A DNA stretch of 64,000 nucleotides from Hymenoscyphus infarciens (lineage: Eukaryota; Ascomycota; Leotiomycetes; Helotiales; Helotiaceae), in the NCBI GenBank assembly GCA_001414345.1, contig LLCB01000055.1, positions 172,450 through 236,449 on the forward strand. Direction: 5' to 3'. Positions 11,346 through 24,003 of this stretch are shown here, one piece after another. Position 1 is the stretch's first letter; the number at the start of each line of letters is the position of its first letter. A program made the translations under genes and the position numbers. The notes beneath the pieces were generated by a model. It saw only the letters and a program-made list of their open reading frames with translations. It was not told where the DNA came from and searched no databases.

Positions 11346-12266
11346 TTAATGTGTCTTGAACATTGAAAACTTAGCTCCCAGTTTTGATACCTTTATAACA
11401 TCCCGATATGTGAGGCTTGTCCGAGTTGAACGCTGGTACATCCCCTCCTTGAATGTCTCGGGTGAGCGAAGAAGATCCCAGTTTGCAATCGAACTATGGC
11501 CAAGATCCACCTCTTGCTCGATTTCGGCAATGCCATGGAGAAAATCGGTATACAGTTCGCCTGTGGTAATGAGCAAGCTTCGAGGCTCCTGTAATATTCT
11601 GAACTTTGGAACTGGTTCTCGAGTTCCGTCTTCTTTGGTCCCGTATATTTCGAGGCACAAACTAGAACCCAAACTCACGGTGCAAACAACAGGATGATAA
11701 GCAGCTCCATCTTTGTGGGGCATAATACCCTCTCCTGGTTGGTCTGACGACTAGTATCAGCACTAGGCCACTCATAAATTCTAGAAGGAGAAAAAGGAGG
11801 GGGGAAAATAAAGAGGGTAGAGAACGAGATGATAAAAAATCACAAGCCAAGTCAGACTTACATTCGTTGATAAGAACGTGGTTCGGTCCGCCGTGGGGGC
11901 TACTGGAAAATATGTGCTCCTTCACATTTGATGTGATCATAGGACAAGCAAGAAGACGAGATACAACAGGGTCACGAAGCCATTCTGGAAGAGGGCTATT
12001 GAGCAGACTGTTGTTCTTCGTGAGGTCGGAGGGCCAAGTTTGAAGGCGTCTGTGCGTGAGAACTTTCCACTTAGGCTTTGGTGCATTCTGTATCTTCATT
12101 GTGTCAACTTATGTTAAACTGTGAGGGATGTAGGGCAAGAGACCTTGTTTAAAAGTACTTCCTCCTCATCCGCGGTGATGAAATCGGCGATGTAGAAAGC
12201 GCTCGCTGGGAGGGACCTGATTCTTGCGTCTTCAAGACAAGCTGGCAAGTTCATTGGAGACGACAT
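11346..12266 (-). CDS. ALKBH6-like Fe(II)/2-oxoglutarate dioxygenase
   Basis: Three exons: 12266-12144, 12093-11862 and 11743-11346, giving 250 aa. The N-terminus SAFYIADFITADEEEVLLNK and the following NAPKPKWKVLTHRRLQ match the ALKBH6 subfamily. The iron ligands are visible: H and D in GIMPHKDGAAYHPVV, and the distal H in FLHGIAE. Arg residues near RTSLTYRDV would bind 2-oxoglutarate. The first intron uses a weak GTCTCT donor but is needed to keep the frame; the second is 118 bp with a GTAAGT donor. AlkB homologues demethylate nucleic acids, and the substrate of ALKBH6 is not settled. The gene converges on the Dfg10-like gene with overlapping 3' UTRs expected. Confidence 0.88.
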
Positions 12267-13053
12267 GATGGTCGTAATGTTGGGTGTGGGTTTAGATTTG
12301 CCTTTGATCGAGCCCTGAGGATAGTTATACTATCTCGAGGTTTACCGTGTCTGATTCACCGCAGAAGGAACTTTCCAGAACGCTACCGGCCTGTCGTCAA
12401 TACATGTACTTGTACTTAGCAGCGTGTTTCAAATGCCATTGAACCGAGTTCATAGAGACGACAGCCAGATCTGCGTCCCGTAATTGACTGGTCAATATCA
12501 AAATTTCGCCCAATAAGGGGGGTTTTGCCGCCGATGGCTCAATCACAACCTTAGTATGCGAGGAATTATCCAGTTCCGAAGAAAATGGAGGGCTTGATTT
12601 ATTTCATTGCGAAAACATCACTGCTTTCAAACCTCATCTCCCTGCTGGAGATCAAGATGACCCTAGTGAAAAGGGGCGAAGGTAAATTCTGGCTAGCTTC
12701 CTTAGCCTGGCGGCCTCAGGCCTCTTTAGCTCCGCCCCCAACCGTTGCTGTTGTACGGAAGGAATACCTAACGAAACACCAAACACACCAAGAAGCCAAA
12801 TACCCAACACCACAAACATTGACCGATATCCTTCCTACGCATCTATATGTTCCATTGAGGCCATACGGAACGTATCCTGCGACCCACGACACAGCGACGA
12901 CCCCCGCGCATCGCGCATCGTAGTCACCTCGCCCCAGGCCTCGTAGGACACGGATGACCCTCCTTGTCCGTCCTTCTCGATACCTCCAAAGTGTCTCCCA
13001 GCAAGCGTAATTCCGAAGATGTGGTGGACAAGGCGACACTCAGGGTAGGATTG
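12267..13053. promoter_or_regulatory. Spacer between divergent ALKBH6-like and Hos4-like genes
   Basis: The two genes are divergent here. The open frame of the Hos4-like gene extends upstream to about 12958 without an ATG, so a small 5' exon or 5' UTR of that gene may lie within this spacer. No defined promoter motif was recognised. Confidence 0.35.
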
Positions 13054-16000
13054 ATGGATGTTTTAGAGAATGCGCAAGCTGTCCCAACGAAACCTCACGC
13101 CTCGCCTGATCGCAACGAAACTCTAGCCGACGAGGTGAAGGGCAAAGAAGGAAACACGCCAAATGGACTCCGTTCATCACCGCCTGTTATGCCCCACCTG
13201 GACTCTATGGATGTGGACGAGGAACCGCCTAATGGGACGAATGCTGTGGATGATGGCACGAAAAGTGACTCCGAAGCCGAAACGATCGTACTTCCAGGGA
13301 AAGATGGCCACTCGCCGTCCAAAATCCGGAAACGCATTAAGCATGAGGACCAGAGTGAGGGAGAGGAATCGAAAGGTGAACGAGGCAATCGCAGCCCGGT
13401 GGCGCGTGGGAATGCTTCTCAAGACCTGTTATCGCAGTCACGATCTATGTTACGAGATAAACCAGGCAAGCCCAATGCAATTGCGACTTCCATATCATCA
13501 CTGGGAAAGAGAAAACGGCTTAAGACCTCGATTATAAAAGATGACCCTGCGCATCAAGGAAATTCTAGTGGCTTAAGTTCAGTGCCAACCTCACCGGTCG
13601 CAACGGCACGCTCTTCTTTATCGAAACCTACAGCCTCGGATTCAGATTCCAAATCGCCCTCTCCACGTTCGGGATCTGGAGCTAGAAATCAGGCCAAATC
13701 CGTTGATCGAGTTCTTTCACATCGGAAAAACTATACTTCGCATTCTGGGGATGAAGAAGGCGAAAGACTCGAAATCAGACAGCGTAACAAGTCGAGGTTA
13801 GGTGCTGATACAAATTCGCGAAAACGTACGAGATCCCATTCGCCGCCTTTGAGAGCACATCGACGAAGTGTCTCGAGCCAGGTTCCTTCAAAAAACACAT
13901 ATGGTCTCAGTCACAAGAAGAAGCGACCGGCACCTTTACAGTCTACCGAGTATCATTCCGACGAATCTTCGGAAAGTGCAAATTCCCGTCCACGAAGCTC
14001 ACGCCCATTGCGAAAACTTGCGCCGCCTCCTACGGGCGATTCCACCATGTCACCAGTCAAATTAGGACCGCATAAAAAACATGTGAACTCGTCCGGACAA
14101 ACTCTCCTAGCACGGGCATGCCTTAGTAACAGATTGGATCATGCGATACAGAGATATACGGAGCGGCCACAGGATCTGAATGAACCTGACCATGCTCTTA
14201 ATACACCACTTCATGTTGCTAGTATCAACGGCTACACTGATGTGGTCAAATTTTTATTGGAGAAGAATTGCACCGTCGACGTCACGAATGATCAAAAGGA
14301 CACCCCACTTCACGATGCTATCGAAAATGGCCACGTCGATGTCGTTAAGTTACTCCTCGATGCTGGAGCGAATCCCAATAAACCCAACCGCCATGGCGAT
14401 GAGCCTCTTGATCTTGTAGCTGAGATGGCAAAGGGAGACGATTACGATGAGGAAGAAGCTTCTCGAATAAGATTGGCTATAACAGAAGCCAAGAAGAACA
14501 CCCGAGATGCCCGACGTCTATCAGAAGAAGAACCTATAGCTGAACACTCAGAAACTCGGATCTTCCACCAGAAGGAGGGCAGTCGGCATAGCCCATCAGT
14601 CCCAGCATACGAACCACACCATAACCGGAGAGTGGGAACTGCTAGATCCATTAAGACCAGCGATCACCTTCTTTATCAGCGACTCGATGTGAATGAACTT
14701 CGGAAAGCTGCTAAAGAGGGCGACGCAAGCGCCACGGCTCGTGTATTGGAAGTCAATACCAACCTGAAAGATACCAAGTCTCTACTCCTTGCGACAAGAG
14801 GTGGCCACTTTGATGTTGTGAACATTCTTTTCGCAATGGGGCAATACGATCCCGACCCCGACCCCGACGAGGAGCAGACGACGCCTATTCTTGCAGCCAT
14901 CGGACGAGAATCGCACCTCAACATTATTGAGTTGTTTCTTTCCCAGGACAATTTCAATCCCACCCGACTTGTCAAGGGCCAAACTTACTACGAGATTGCA
15001 AAGAAACGAGCGGGCCCGAAGTGGCAAGAAGAGGAGAAGCTTCTCAAGGATGCTTTTGAAACATACGAAAAATCACACAAATCATCCTCGGGCAAACTAC
15101 GCTCTCCTAAGCTCCAGCGAGAGGTAGATCGGGACGCAAGGCGACTTCCGAGAAAAGATGAACAGCAGAACCGACCACACAAACGAACCAATTCGAGCCC
15201 TAAAGCGAGAGACAACGAATCGAGCAAGAGTCATCATCGAAGCACTTCCAATGTCCAAACCAAAGATGGCTCTATCCAGACGAAACGAGGCCCTGGGAGA
15301 CCAAGGAAGGAAGAAAGTGCACCATCAATTATAGTGTCTGATCCGGAAAATACGCCACTTGGTCCGCCAAAACCAAAACCACAAAAACGTTCGGAATCAG
15401 ACGCTGGCTTGGTCTCCGAAAACGAGGCGTCTACTGCAAGTAAACCTCGACGTAAACTTATCTCGGGAATCGAACGGGAACTCGAAAAACAACGTCGTGG
15501 AAGCCAGACATCGAATACATCTAACACTTCCACGAAAGAGAGACGAGGTTTGGTGGATTCCAAGGGAGATAAAGCTGATGGGAGAGTCAGCCCCAGCCTC
15601 CAACGCCCCGGGAAGAAGGCAGTCTCTAACCATAGCGAGCATGAGGCATCCGAAAAGCACCCATTGGACAAAGAAAGGTCCCGCCCACTCAAAAGAGATG
15701 ATTCGAAGGATAGACTCAGTAGTATTCGTGGTGAAAGTCCTATGAAAAGACCTAGAAAGAGCGAAACTCCTCCCCGATCCGGCTTGCAAGAAGTCATAAC
15801 TGGATTTAGTGCAGGAGGGGGTCCAGTGAAGAGAAGGAAGCTTGAAGGTGACGGGCCTACTGATTCAAAATCGGAAAATGCAACGTCTTCATCATCAGAT
15901 ACTCGTGTTTCCTCTGTCAAAAATGCGCCGCCACATGACACCAAGGAAAGATTGAGCTCAGACGCAAAAACCAAGTCCTCGCATCCAGCCAAGAAGCAAT

Positions 16001-17745
16001 CTGTATCCATGGGAGAAGGAAGCAAATCAAACTTGAACGACATAGATTCACATAATCGTCCTGGAAAATCGACTAGTCATGGCCCAAATTCTGCTGTTGA
16101 TTCACATCCCAAGAAACACAAACTAATCAGTGCAAGCCAGGCTGATCACGCTGAAAAGGAGAAGGAGAAGGAGAAAGAGAATGCGAGATCATTGAAACGC
16201 AAAGAAGAAGAGGCAGCCCGTGAAGCAGAAATTCACCGGGAGAAAGTAGCAGCACGGGAGGCTGAAGCTAAGCGAGAGACGGAGGCTGAGGAAGAAGCCC
16301 GGCGTGTCGAAGAGGAAGCTCGACGCGAGGCAGAGATAAAACGTGAGGAGGAAGAGAAAGCTGCTCGACAAAAGTTGATTGCCGAGGAATTGGAGCGGGA
16401 ACGCATCGACAAAGCAAACAAAGCACGACTAGCCCGCGAGGAAGCCGCTCGCCAGGAAGAACTAAAACGCCAACAAGAGGAAGCAGAGAAAAAGAAACTG
16501 CAGGAAATAAAAGACGCTGAGGCGCAAGCTCGAGCTATGGAGGAGCAGCGAACTCTCTACCTCGAACAGGAGCGACAGAAGCGCGAGGAGCAAGAACGCA
16601 GAAGGGCTGCCGTTCTGGAACAACAGCGAGCTGAGAGGGCCAGACTTGAAGAAGAAAAACGGGCCAAGAGGCTTTTGAAGCTTCCCCTTCTACTGCGTTG
16701 GTTCGATATCTTTGAAGACACAGAAAGTCCCGAATTTGCCAATCTATTTAGATGGATCGACGGCTACCGATATGACACCATCAGACCTGAAGCTTCTGGG
16801 CAGGCAAACGGACGAGAGCAGTGGATGCTTAACATTCACGTTGCGATGCTGTTGGGAGAGAAGGATCTTAGCCTAACAAGATGTGAGTTTGTCTACGTCA
16901 TCCATGATAGCACATACTGATATAATGACAGATACTGCCTGGGAGCGTGTACCGCTTTCGCATGACGATAAGAGAGCAGTCTGGAAACTTCAAAATGGGC
17001 AACTTACACTTCGCGACCCAATTTTTGCCCCATTCCGAGAACAAGCACCTAAGGATCCGGTGAGTGAGCTTGTCGAGCACAACAAATCGCTTTTCCTTGA
17101 TATGGATTTGTTTTTTGTAAAGGTACAATGTTGCCCCTTCCCAGTGAAATTCACTGCTGACATGATGCCCAGGTTTCTGAGTTCATGTTCATTGTGCCAA
17201 GCTTCCCTCACCTTCGCAGCATAGAAATGTTGGTGAATTACAAGGAACTGGATACTAGCTTCCGGATCCCTCTACCACCTCCCAAATGGAAGCAGGACCC
17301 GGATAGTGACCCAAACCAAATGTTCGCCCCTCAGCCGAAGATATATATCAACGGCCAACTCCTTAAGCAGCGAGACATCCCTATGACTAAAGTTTCAAAT
17401 GAGGTACCCTCTGATGACAAACGGGTTCCTCGGAGAGAGCTGGTCCCTGTTTCTCCTAACGATCCGGACTACGAGGAGCTATGCAGGAAGCAAGGTTTAA
17501 TCCACCTCCTTTCGGGGTTTCAACCATCGCCTGTTTCCGCCTCATCACCAACCACGTTGCAACAAAATGGAGTCATTCTTCACCAGCAAACAAACGGAAT
17601 TACTCCTCCGAGCTCGGACAGAACGAAATCTGTCAACGGTGGAAGCCCTCATCGTGGTTCCGTCTCGGAGGCGGAGGCACACCATAACGACGTTGTTGAT
17701 CAGAGCAGCTCCCCAAATGAGGAGAAGGCGCCGGGATCAAGCTAG
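13054..17745 (+). CDS. Hos4-like ankyrin-repeat protein (Set3 complex type)
   Basis: Three exons: 13054-16882, 16932-17122 and 17173-17745, giving 1,530 aa from the first in-frame ATG. The open frame continues upstream to about 12958, so the true start may lie in an unrecognised 5' exon. The order is: a basic, Ser-rich disordered N-terminus; ankyrin repeats around 14090-14420 (LNTPLHVASINGYTDVVKFL, KDTPLHDAIENGHVDVVKLL) and further degenerate ones to about 15000; a long charged disordered region; an E/R/K/A coiled coil encoded at about 16150-16670; then a conserved globular C-terminus with LKLPLLLRWFDIFED and FMFIVPSFPHLRSIEML. This layout matches fungal Hos4, a subunit of the Set3 histone deacetylase complex. 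The ankyrin and coiled-coil reading is direct; the Hos4 assignment is from remembered family layout. Confidence 0.8.
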
Positions 17746-19232
17746 TCCTTTGACATTTTCTACTTTCATGTATCATTTTTGGGGGACTATCCTCTATACC
17801 TAATTGGTATTCTTTGCCTAAGCTTTTATCGCTAGAATTGAGTGACGAATTACGATCTGACGGGCTCCTGGATGTTCATTTTTTGGGTTTTCTCAAATAG
17901 AGGTTCGGAGAGGAGAGGGGGGAGGGAGTTCAATGGCGTGGCCAAAGGGGTTGATTGTACAGAATAACGTTGTTCTAGATGGGAGCAACGAAATGTATTG
18001 TAATTAGGAGCACACACACAAACACTGGACCTTTGTCCTAGAAAGCAAAATATTGAGATTTTTAAATACTGTAATTTTGAATGTTTGTGATGTGAGAAGG
18101 AATCTTTGAAAAATAGTGGACAATTGCGGTTCAATTTGTTGAATCATTGATGGCTTGCCCCAAACATCATGAAACATGTAGTTTAGCTTACCCGACGTTT
18201 ACTAGCTTACTTTCAAAAAATATAGTTGCTGGCTTACTGACAATTTTGGTTGGCTTACTCCGCGACTCTGGTTTCGAAAACACCAAAATCTTTTCCTGTT
18301 AAATGTGGCACTTGGTAGTTATAAAATTTTCTGACTTTCCTGGGTAAACCGAACTGGATTGTGCCAGAATTTGGGTGTTGTAAGAGATATTTACTGCTTC
18401 TTTTCTGTCCACTACTAGCAACATGGAGAAACTTTCTTGTTCGTTGTAACCCAACTCACCCGATTGGGATCCTTGGGAATGATAAGATGGAGTTTCTCGT
18501 TGGCGCTTTTTGCACCCAGTTGAAAGACACGGGTTCCAATGGTGAGGTTGAAGGCTCACATCATAATGTCAACATTAAGTCTTCCGAAGAACATCGAGTC
18601 AAAAATCTAACTTGAAGAAAATGCACAAAAGATCAAAAAATCCAAGTCAAATCAGGATAGCAAAAAGGTTTGGCCCCGACTGGTTTTGATAATTATTGGC
18701 CTATGTCCTTTGTTCCCCAGTGCGCTCTTTAGTACCCGAGAAACTTTCTTAATTGTGGTTATGTGTTTGTACCGGGTTTTGTACTGGGTCTTGTGAGGAC
18801 CGAGATTTTCGCGGGGAAGGGGGAGTGAATGTAGGTTTTAGTGGTAGGCTTTGACTACTTACAAGTAACCTCCATTCCAACCCCTTGGATGTTGACAGAC
18901 ATGGGACTTCCATTCTGCCCTGAACCTTCCCAAGAAACTCGTAAGTGTACCTTCTCGTCAGAAGGTAACATTTGTTGGAGATAGTACTTCTCGACTTTAA
19001 TAACAGTGGTTTTGAACATCAGCAGATGACAGTTACCAGTACACAAGAATGCCAGAATATTAAGGGGGGCGTGTATAAGAGTGTTCAGGCCTCTTACTAA
19101 ATGCAGAACACTATGTTTTTATGACAACCTATTGGAGATCACCTCAATGAAGATCCCAAGCCAAGTTAAGAGAGAAACACAAATGGGAACAAAACAACTC
19201 TCCTCCTCAAAGGCAAGTCCCAAAGAACACGC
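17746..19232. other. Intergenic, with an unrecognised minus-strand open frame
   Basis: This is the 3' flank of the Hos4-like gene, with four GCTTAC hexamers between 18187 and 18258. On the minus strand an ATG at 19019 opens a frame (TVIKVEKYYLQQ, VHLRVSWEGSGQNG) that ends at a GTAAGT donor near 18862. A second stretch around 18450-18540 (NLTIGTRVFQLGAKS) looks protein-like, but I could not join the two. It could be a small hypothetical gene or a decayed one. Confidence 0.3.
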
Positions 19233-20142
19233 TCATCTCTTAACGACCTCATTGATCGCATCAACCACTTCCGCTGTCTTCGTCAAATTTGGACAATGTC
19301 CACTCCGTATCCTAAAAGTCTTGACATCTCGTCCCTGTGCTCGCAAATAATCAGCAATAGAGTGTTGATATCTTAAAGGTACTGTCATGTCTTCCGTGGC
19401 CATAATGTAAGACACCCGAATGTATCTCCAAGCAGCATGCTCGATGTTAACATACATACACTTCCCATTTCAAACAAGGAATTTTGAGACGTAGGCATCG
19501 ATTTCAGTCTCGTCAGGTCCTGAACCGACAATGATCATCTTCGGATCTCTGCAAATGACCGCACCATCATCGGCAAAATCGAAAACGAGGGGCAGGAGTG
19601 TTCCGTCGTCCAGTTCATTTGAATTGGGAAGAAGTTTAGCATTCTGAGACTTCACAGCAGATCCAAAGGGGGGAAATTGCCTCCACCTTTCCAACCATTG
19701 AACTGTTTTCTGGAAGGGCAAAAGCACTCATGTAAATAAGATCAGAGACTCCCCCAGGTAAGTTTTTCTCCTCCCGAGTTTCCACACCCATATCATAGAG
19801 TGCATTCGTGCCAACTTGACCACCATAGGAATGCAAGAGGGCAACGACGGTACGGCCTCCGTTGACCAGTTTACCAATGTATTATCGTATGTGTGCTGTA
19901 TCAGTTGATAAGTCTGCGGTTGGAGGACGAGCTTCGTTCTGTCGTAAAGATGGCCAATCCGTAAACGGGGTTCATGAGTAACCTCCAGTCCCTACTCGAA
20001 GACGTAAACATACCATTGATGGATGACGAGGCACGTGTACTTCATACCCTGAATTTTCGAGAGCACTGGTGAGCTTTGAGTATGTAGCAGGAATATGCCA
20101 GCCACCACCGATGAGGACGAGAGTTGGAAGAGAAGAAGTCAT
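19233..20142 (-). pseudogene. Broken alpha/beta hydrolase
   Basis: This resembles the fungal family of small alpha/beta hydrolases related to esterase EstC and salicylate esterases. Exon 1 (20142-20014) gives MTSSLPTLVLIGGGWHIPA and ends HPSM. A GTATGT intron runs to 19939. Then come RPPTADLSTDTAHIR, the nucleophile elbow LLHSYGGQVGTNAL, LPGGVSDLIYMSAFALPE, a probable 43-bp intron, LPLVFDFADDG, and a C-terminal histidine motif in SGHCPNLTKTAEVVDAINEV. Two in-frame stops break it: TAA at 19884-19882, right after TAHIR, and TGA at 19472-19470, where relatives have Trp (W-N-G-K-C). TGG to TGA is a G-to-A change typical of RIP. The rest of the frame is well kept, so inactivation looks recent. Sequencing error or stop read-through cannot be excluded. 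Confidence 0.75.
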
Positions 20143-20739
20143 TTTACTGAAAACCCGTTGCGGCCTAGAAATATGGGTGAAAAAAACCTTGTTTGAGTGA
20201 GAAGAAATAAGGAATTTGGGGGATTGAGTTTCATAAATACGCCGCAGAAGGACCAGCTGTCTAAAGTGGTTGGTGGGATAAGGGTTGGATTTGACTAACT
20301 TGTGGTGGGAGCTAGGATTCAGAACTCTATTCCGATTAGGAAAACAGCGAGTTTATATCCTTGGCAAACTTAGAACGAAATCTATCGAGTTTTGGAATAG
20401 GGAAATACTTATCTGCCGAGCTTCTTGTTTTGTTCCATATAACTACCAAAAATTAGCGGACTCACAGAGCCAGGGATCTGTTCTGAAAGTCTCAGAAGTT
20501 GGGAGTGTGAGTTATTCTAATAAATCTATTATCTCAAAGTCGTCTTTCTATCCTCATAGTCTAGATGGATTTGTCGGACTACTAGGTTTCTTGCCCTCTA
20601 CAATTACACCGAGCCCAGATCCAGCATCTAACGCAGGAGCTTGTCCAGGCGCGGGTATAAATGATTCGTCCCCAGAAAACCGCCTATCAAAATTAGCATG
20701 AGGTTGACTGAGGAGGGCAAGAATAGAATGAGAAGCAAA
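20143..20739. other. Intergenic, nothing recognised
   Basis: This is the upstream region of the broken hydrolase and the 3' flank of the tau55-like gene. One plus-strand open frame (20285-20701) has no domain that I recognise and no splice-joined partner, so it is not called. Confidence 0.4.
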
Positions 20740-21673
20740 TTACCAGCCTCTCTCCTCTCCTCCACTGAGAAAACTACAATCCCCACTCTTCACAAGATTC
20801 CATCCTCCCCCGACACCATTCCCCTCCCTCCAAGAAACAGCTGGTATCTCCTCTCCGGGTCCTCCCCATGGCCCCAACACTTTCTCACTGGAATTTCCAC
20901 TTGATTTTCTAGTAAAAGTTGTAAGACCACAGGTAAAAGGCCTAAAATCCTCCTCTTCGATGTCATCTGGCATGCGTCCTGTAAGAACTCTCCCGACAGC
21001 AATTAACGTTGCAGCATGTGTGCAAATCACAATGGCCTTTACCCCCTCTTTATCACTCCGTTCGATAATTCTTTGTAACGCATATGCGGTTCTGTCGTGT
21101 AACTCCTTGATTGTCTCTCCATTGACACTTGGTTTTATCACCGGCGTGTATTCTCCGTCGTATCGTGGAAATAGACTCCCCAATAGCTTTGGTTCGGCGG
21201 GTGACGGATGGTCGAATCGTGCCATGCCGTACCTAAAGTTATCGTTAACATAGTTCTTCCTCACCCCAACCTATTCCCAATGTATTCATGCGTACCATTC
21301 GCCAACGCCATTCTCGCCGCGGATTTTACGCGTTTCAGGATCCCTTGTGGTTGTCGCGATAGCTTCAACAGCCGGAAGGATTGTTTGTATACATCGGTAA
21401 AACGGGGAGGTATAGAATCGTTCAATGGGTGGGGAGAGGGTTTTTAGATGCGCTGCGAGTTCGAGGGATTGTTCGACACCTTTTCCTGCCAATGCGGGGT
21501 CTGACGCAATACCGGTGGGGGAAGGGATGGATGCGCTGTATTCTCCAGTCTGAGCGTCTACTACCCAATTGCTACGGAACTGAGGTAGGTTAGTATATTC
21601 CCGTGAAGTTTGGATCGAACAAGAACGGTTTACTTACACCGTGTCGGGTCACGTAAATTACTTCGAGCGACAT
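20740..21673 (-). CDS. Phosphoglycerate-mutase-like protein, TFIIIC tau55-related
   Basis: Three exons: 21673-21638 (12 codons), 21579-21296 and 21232-20740, giving 270 aa. Exon 1 carries the histidine-phosphatase signature VTRHG. It is followed by NWVVDAQTGEYSASIPSP, DPALAGKGVEQSLELA, FYTSPFYRCIQT, NGVGEWYG and the second active-site region IVICTHAATLIAVGRVL. This arrangement matches the small fungal family related to Tfc7 (tau55), a subunit of the RNA polymerase III factor TFIIIC with a histidine-phosphatase fold. A free phosphatase of the same superfamily is the alternative. The first intron of 58 bp (GTAAGT) splits just after the RHG motif. Confidence 0.82.
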
Positions 21674-22018
21674 TGTTGTTTGGATATTTCTGGGTAAGTC
21701 TTGGCTTCTATTTCTATTTTTGCAGGGGCTGGGATTTCGATGACAGCATGTTGCGGAACTAGGTTATCGGTTCCTGCACTGACAAACAAGTTCAAGTACA
21801 CAACCAAAATATTCTTTGTCATGTATAATCGGAATTGAGTTGGGTAGCATTTCGTAATAGAGGATGTAATATTTAAGGTTTCGGTGATCTCACCAACCTA
21901 GAGTCCTCTTTATCCTACAATGTATGATACAGGTTCGTCTATTTTGTAATGTACAAGTTGCTACTCACCACGTAGATACCGCTCAACAAGTCCAATTCTG
22001 CAGGATATAATTCTGCAT
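21674..22018. other. Intergenic, upstream of tau55-like gene, downstream of Mss51
   Basis: AT-rich 345-bp spacer. No coding frame, RNA gene or defined element was seen. Confidence 0.4.
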
Positions 22019-23653
22019 CTAATCCTCAGCCCCATCCTTCTTCGTCGTCTCATATCTGTAGATTATTAGCGTTGAGAGATGTTTAGAGAAACGAAGATGA
22101 GCATACCTCTTGCCTCTAAACGCCCATACACCGTAGTTTCCACAACTAATGTCTTGAGGATCCTGGTCGCTGATGTCCCATCTCAGACTTCTAAAGCGGT
22201 TCTCACCCGGCTCTAGCAACATATCCATCTCCCCGCCAACAGTTTCTTTGACCCAATTGATATCTCGTTCCATATCATATTGCGTGTATCCAGTAACAAG
22301 GATAGGAACTTTGGTCTCCAATAGCATTGGAATTGTTTCTTTCCACTCATGGGAACTAGCAGCATGTCCAAGTCCTGGGTGGAACAACATAAAGCAATCG
22401 AAATATGGGTCATATGGGTAGAAATGGCCGGCTTTGTGTAGTGTGTGATAATACTCGACAAAAGTGCTAATCTTCAGTTGACTTGTTAGGCGACCCTCAA
22501 CAACTGCACCAAAAGGATTTTCTGGAGTCCGCTCAGGGAGTGGGAATTCGGCGTCTCTGTTTGTCATACTCTCAGGGCCAATGAATATTAGGTGGAAAGC
22601 CACTCGAGGAAAGAGATGGGTCAGCTGCACCCAGACTTCTCTCGGGAGAGAGGATTCTGCTCGGGCTCCCAGAATAAATATACGGACTGGAGGAGGCGCT
22701 GGCCTGATTCCTTTCACATCCATTCCACCACCTGACCGAGGTGGGTGGAGAGTGTAGCGTAAAGCTAAAATATTTTAGCATATATTGGAAAAGAACCAAG
22801 TGGAATACATACCACTAAAGCTCTTCAATCCCTCGACCGTCAGACGGCCACCCTTTTTAATGTCATATGGACTCAACTCGTGCAAAACACTACCTACCGT
22901 GACGGGATAGGTCAAGAGTCTCGTAGCCTGTCGCATGCTTCTTTCGTCATTGATAGCAGCAAATTCCCTGGAGAACAAAAAGGTATCCCAATTCGTCATG
23001 TTGACCATAGCCTCCTCGATTTGGTCTGGTGGATATTCGAATTCTGGGAAGAAACGTCCGGATCGCAGATCATGGTCATCCTCGTTCGCCTGTCTCAGAG
23101 TATCACATATCTCTAGGTGTGACTCGTAGTCATCCGCCCAATGTTCCTCTGAGCAAGAAACTGGTATACCACAATCTGGACACTCAAAATTGACGTGTGC
23201 CGGGGCCAATCCTCCTGTAGTCGATTTCCTTGACTCGGGGTCGTCTGGGTTCATGGGAAGTCGAGTTTGACGGTGATCGGGGTGTGGGCAGAAAGCATTC
23301 TGCTTCATGAATGCGGCCCTTCGTCTAATCTCTGGAGAGGGCGATTCGGAGAATTTGTGGAAGAGGTTGTCCGGCTTCAATAACGCTCTCGCCTTGGCCT
23401 CCTCCGTTGATAACAACCCAGGATTCCGCGGTTCAAACGGCTTGGTTTTTGCCTGCGCAGCTGATGATATTGCCCTACTCCCTAAAATCCCCTCTGCTGG
23501 TCGAACTCCTGGGGGAGTGATGCTTCGTAGGCTTGAGCCATGTCGAGTTGCGGAAGAGAAGGTTCGTTGCCCCAGAGAGCTTTGTCTGGGATGTGGTGAG
23601 TGCTTCAGCGCACGAATGCACTTTTGGCAGGTGAAGGAGGGTGAGATTCGCAT
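22019..23653 (-). CDS. MSS51: Mss51, mitochondrial COX1 translational activator
   Basis: Three exons: 23653-22813, 22764-22107 and 22055-22019, giving 511 aa, with introns of 48 and 51 bp. The N-terminus (MRISPSFTCQKCIRALKHS, then Arg/Ser-rich) looks like a mitochondrial targeting sequence. A MYND-type zinc-binding region follows, with CPHPDH, FECPDCGIPVSCSEEHW and HLEICDTL. The C-terminal domain contains RIFILGARAESSLP, FHLIFIGPESM, FHPGLGH and YTQYDMERD, all characteristic of Mss51. In yeast Mss51 activates COX1 mRNA translation and couples it to cytochrome oxidase assembly. I chose the ATG at 23653 over an upstream non-ATG codon. The gene is divergent from Rse1 with a 350-bp spacer. Confidence 0.9.
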
Positions 23654-24003
23654 CTCTGCAGGCAATTGGGCTGTTTCGTAGGATCCTCAATTGCTGAAGA
23701 GCTCGGTATATTCTCTCCAAGCAATGGCGTGAGTAGGTCGAGTCTCCATAAAATGTGAAGACCCTGCTTACATAATATTTTAGACGAGGCAACCCAAGCT
23801 TCATTTTTTCTTCCACAGCTTGTTCCACTCGCCTCGAATCGGCGCGTTTTGCGACAACACCTCGATGTGAGCTACCCCAAGCTGCGCCGCCAGCTTCCAA
23901 CCTCCAAACATTCGAGAGTAGTGCGTGGAGAGCGGGAAGAGCGGTTTCCAATCCCACCTTTCTATTTATTTTCCGTTGACAGGCGCGGCCTCCCACCGAC
24001 ATC
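23654..24003. promoter_or_regulatory. Putative bidirectional promoter, MSS51 / RSE1
   Basis: This is the 350-bp spacer between the divergent start codons of Mss51 (minus) and Rse1 (plus). No specific element was identified; the call rests on arrangement. Confidence 0.4.
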
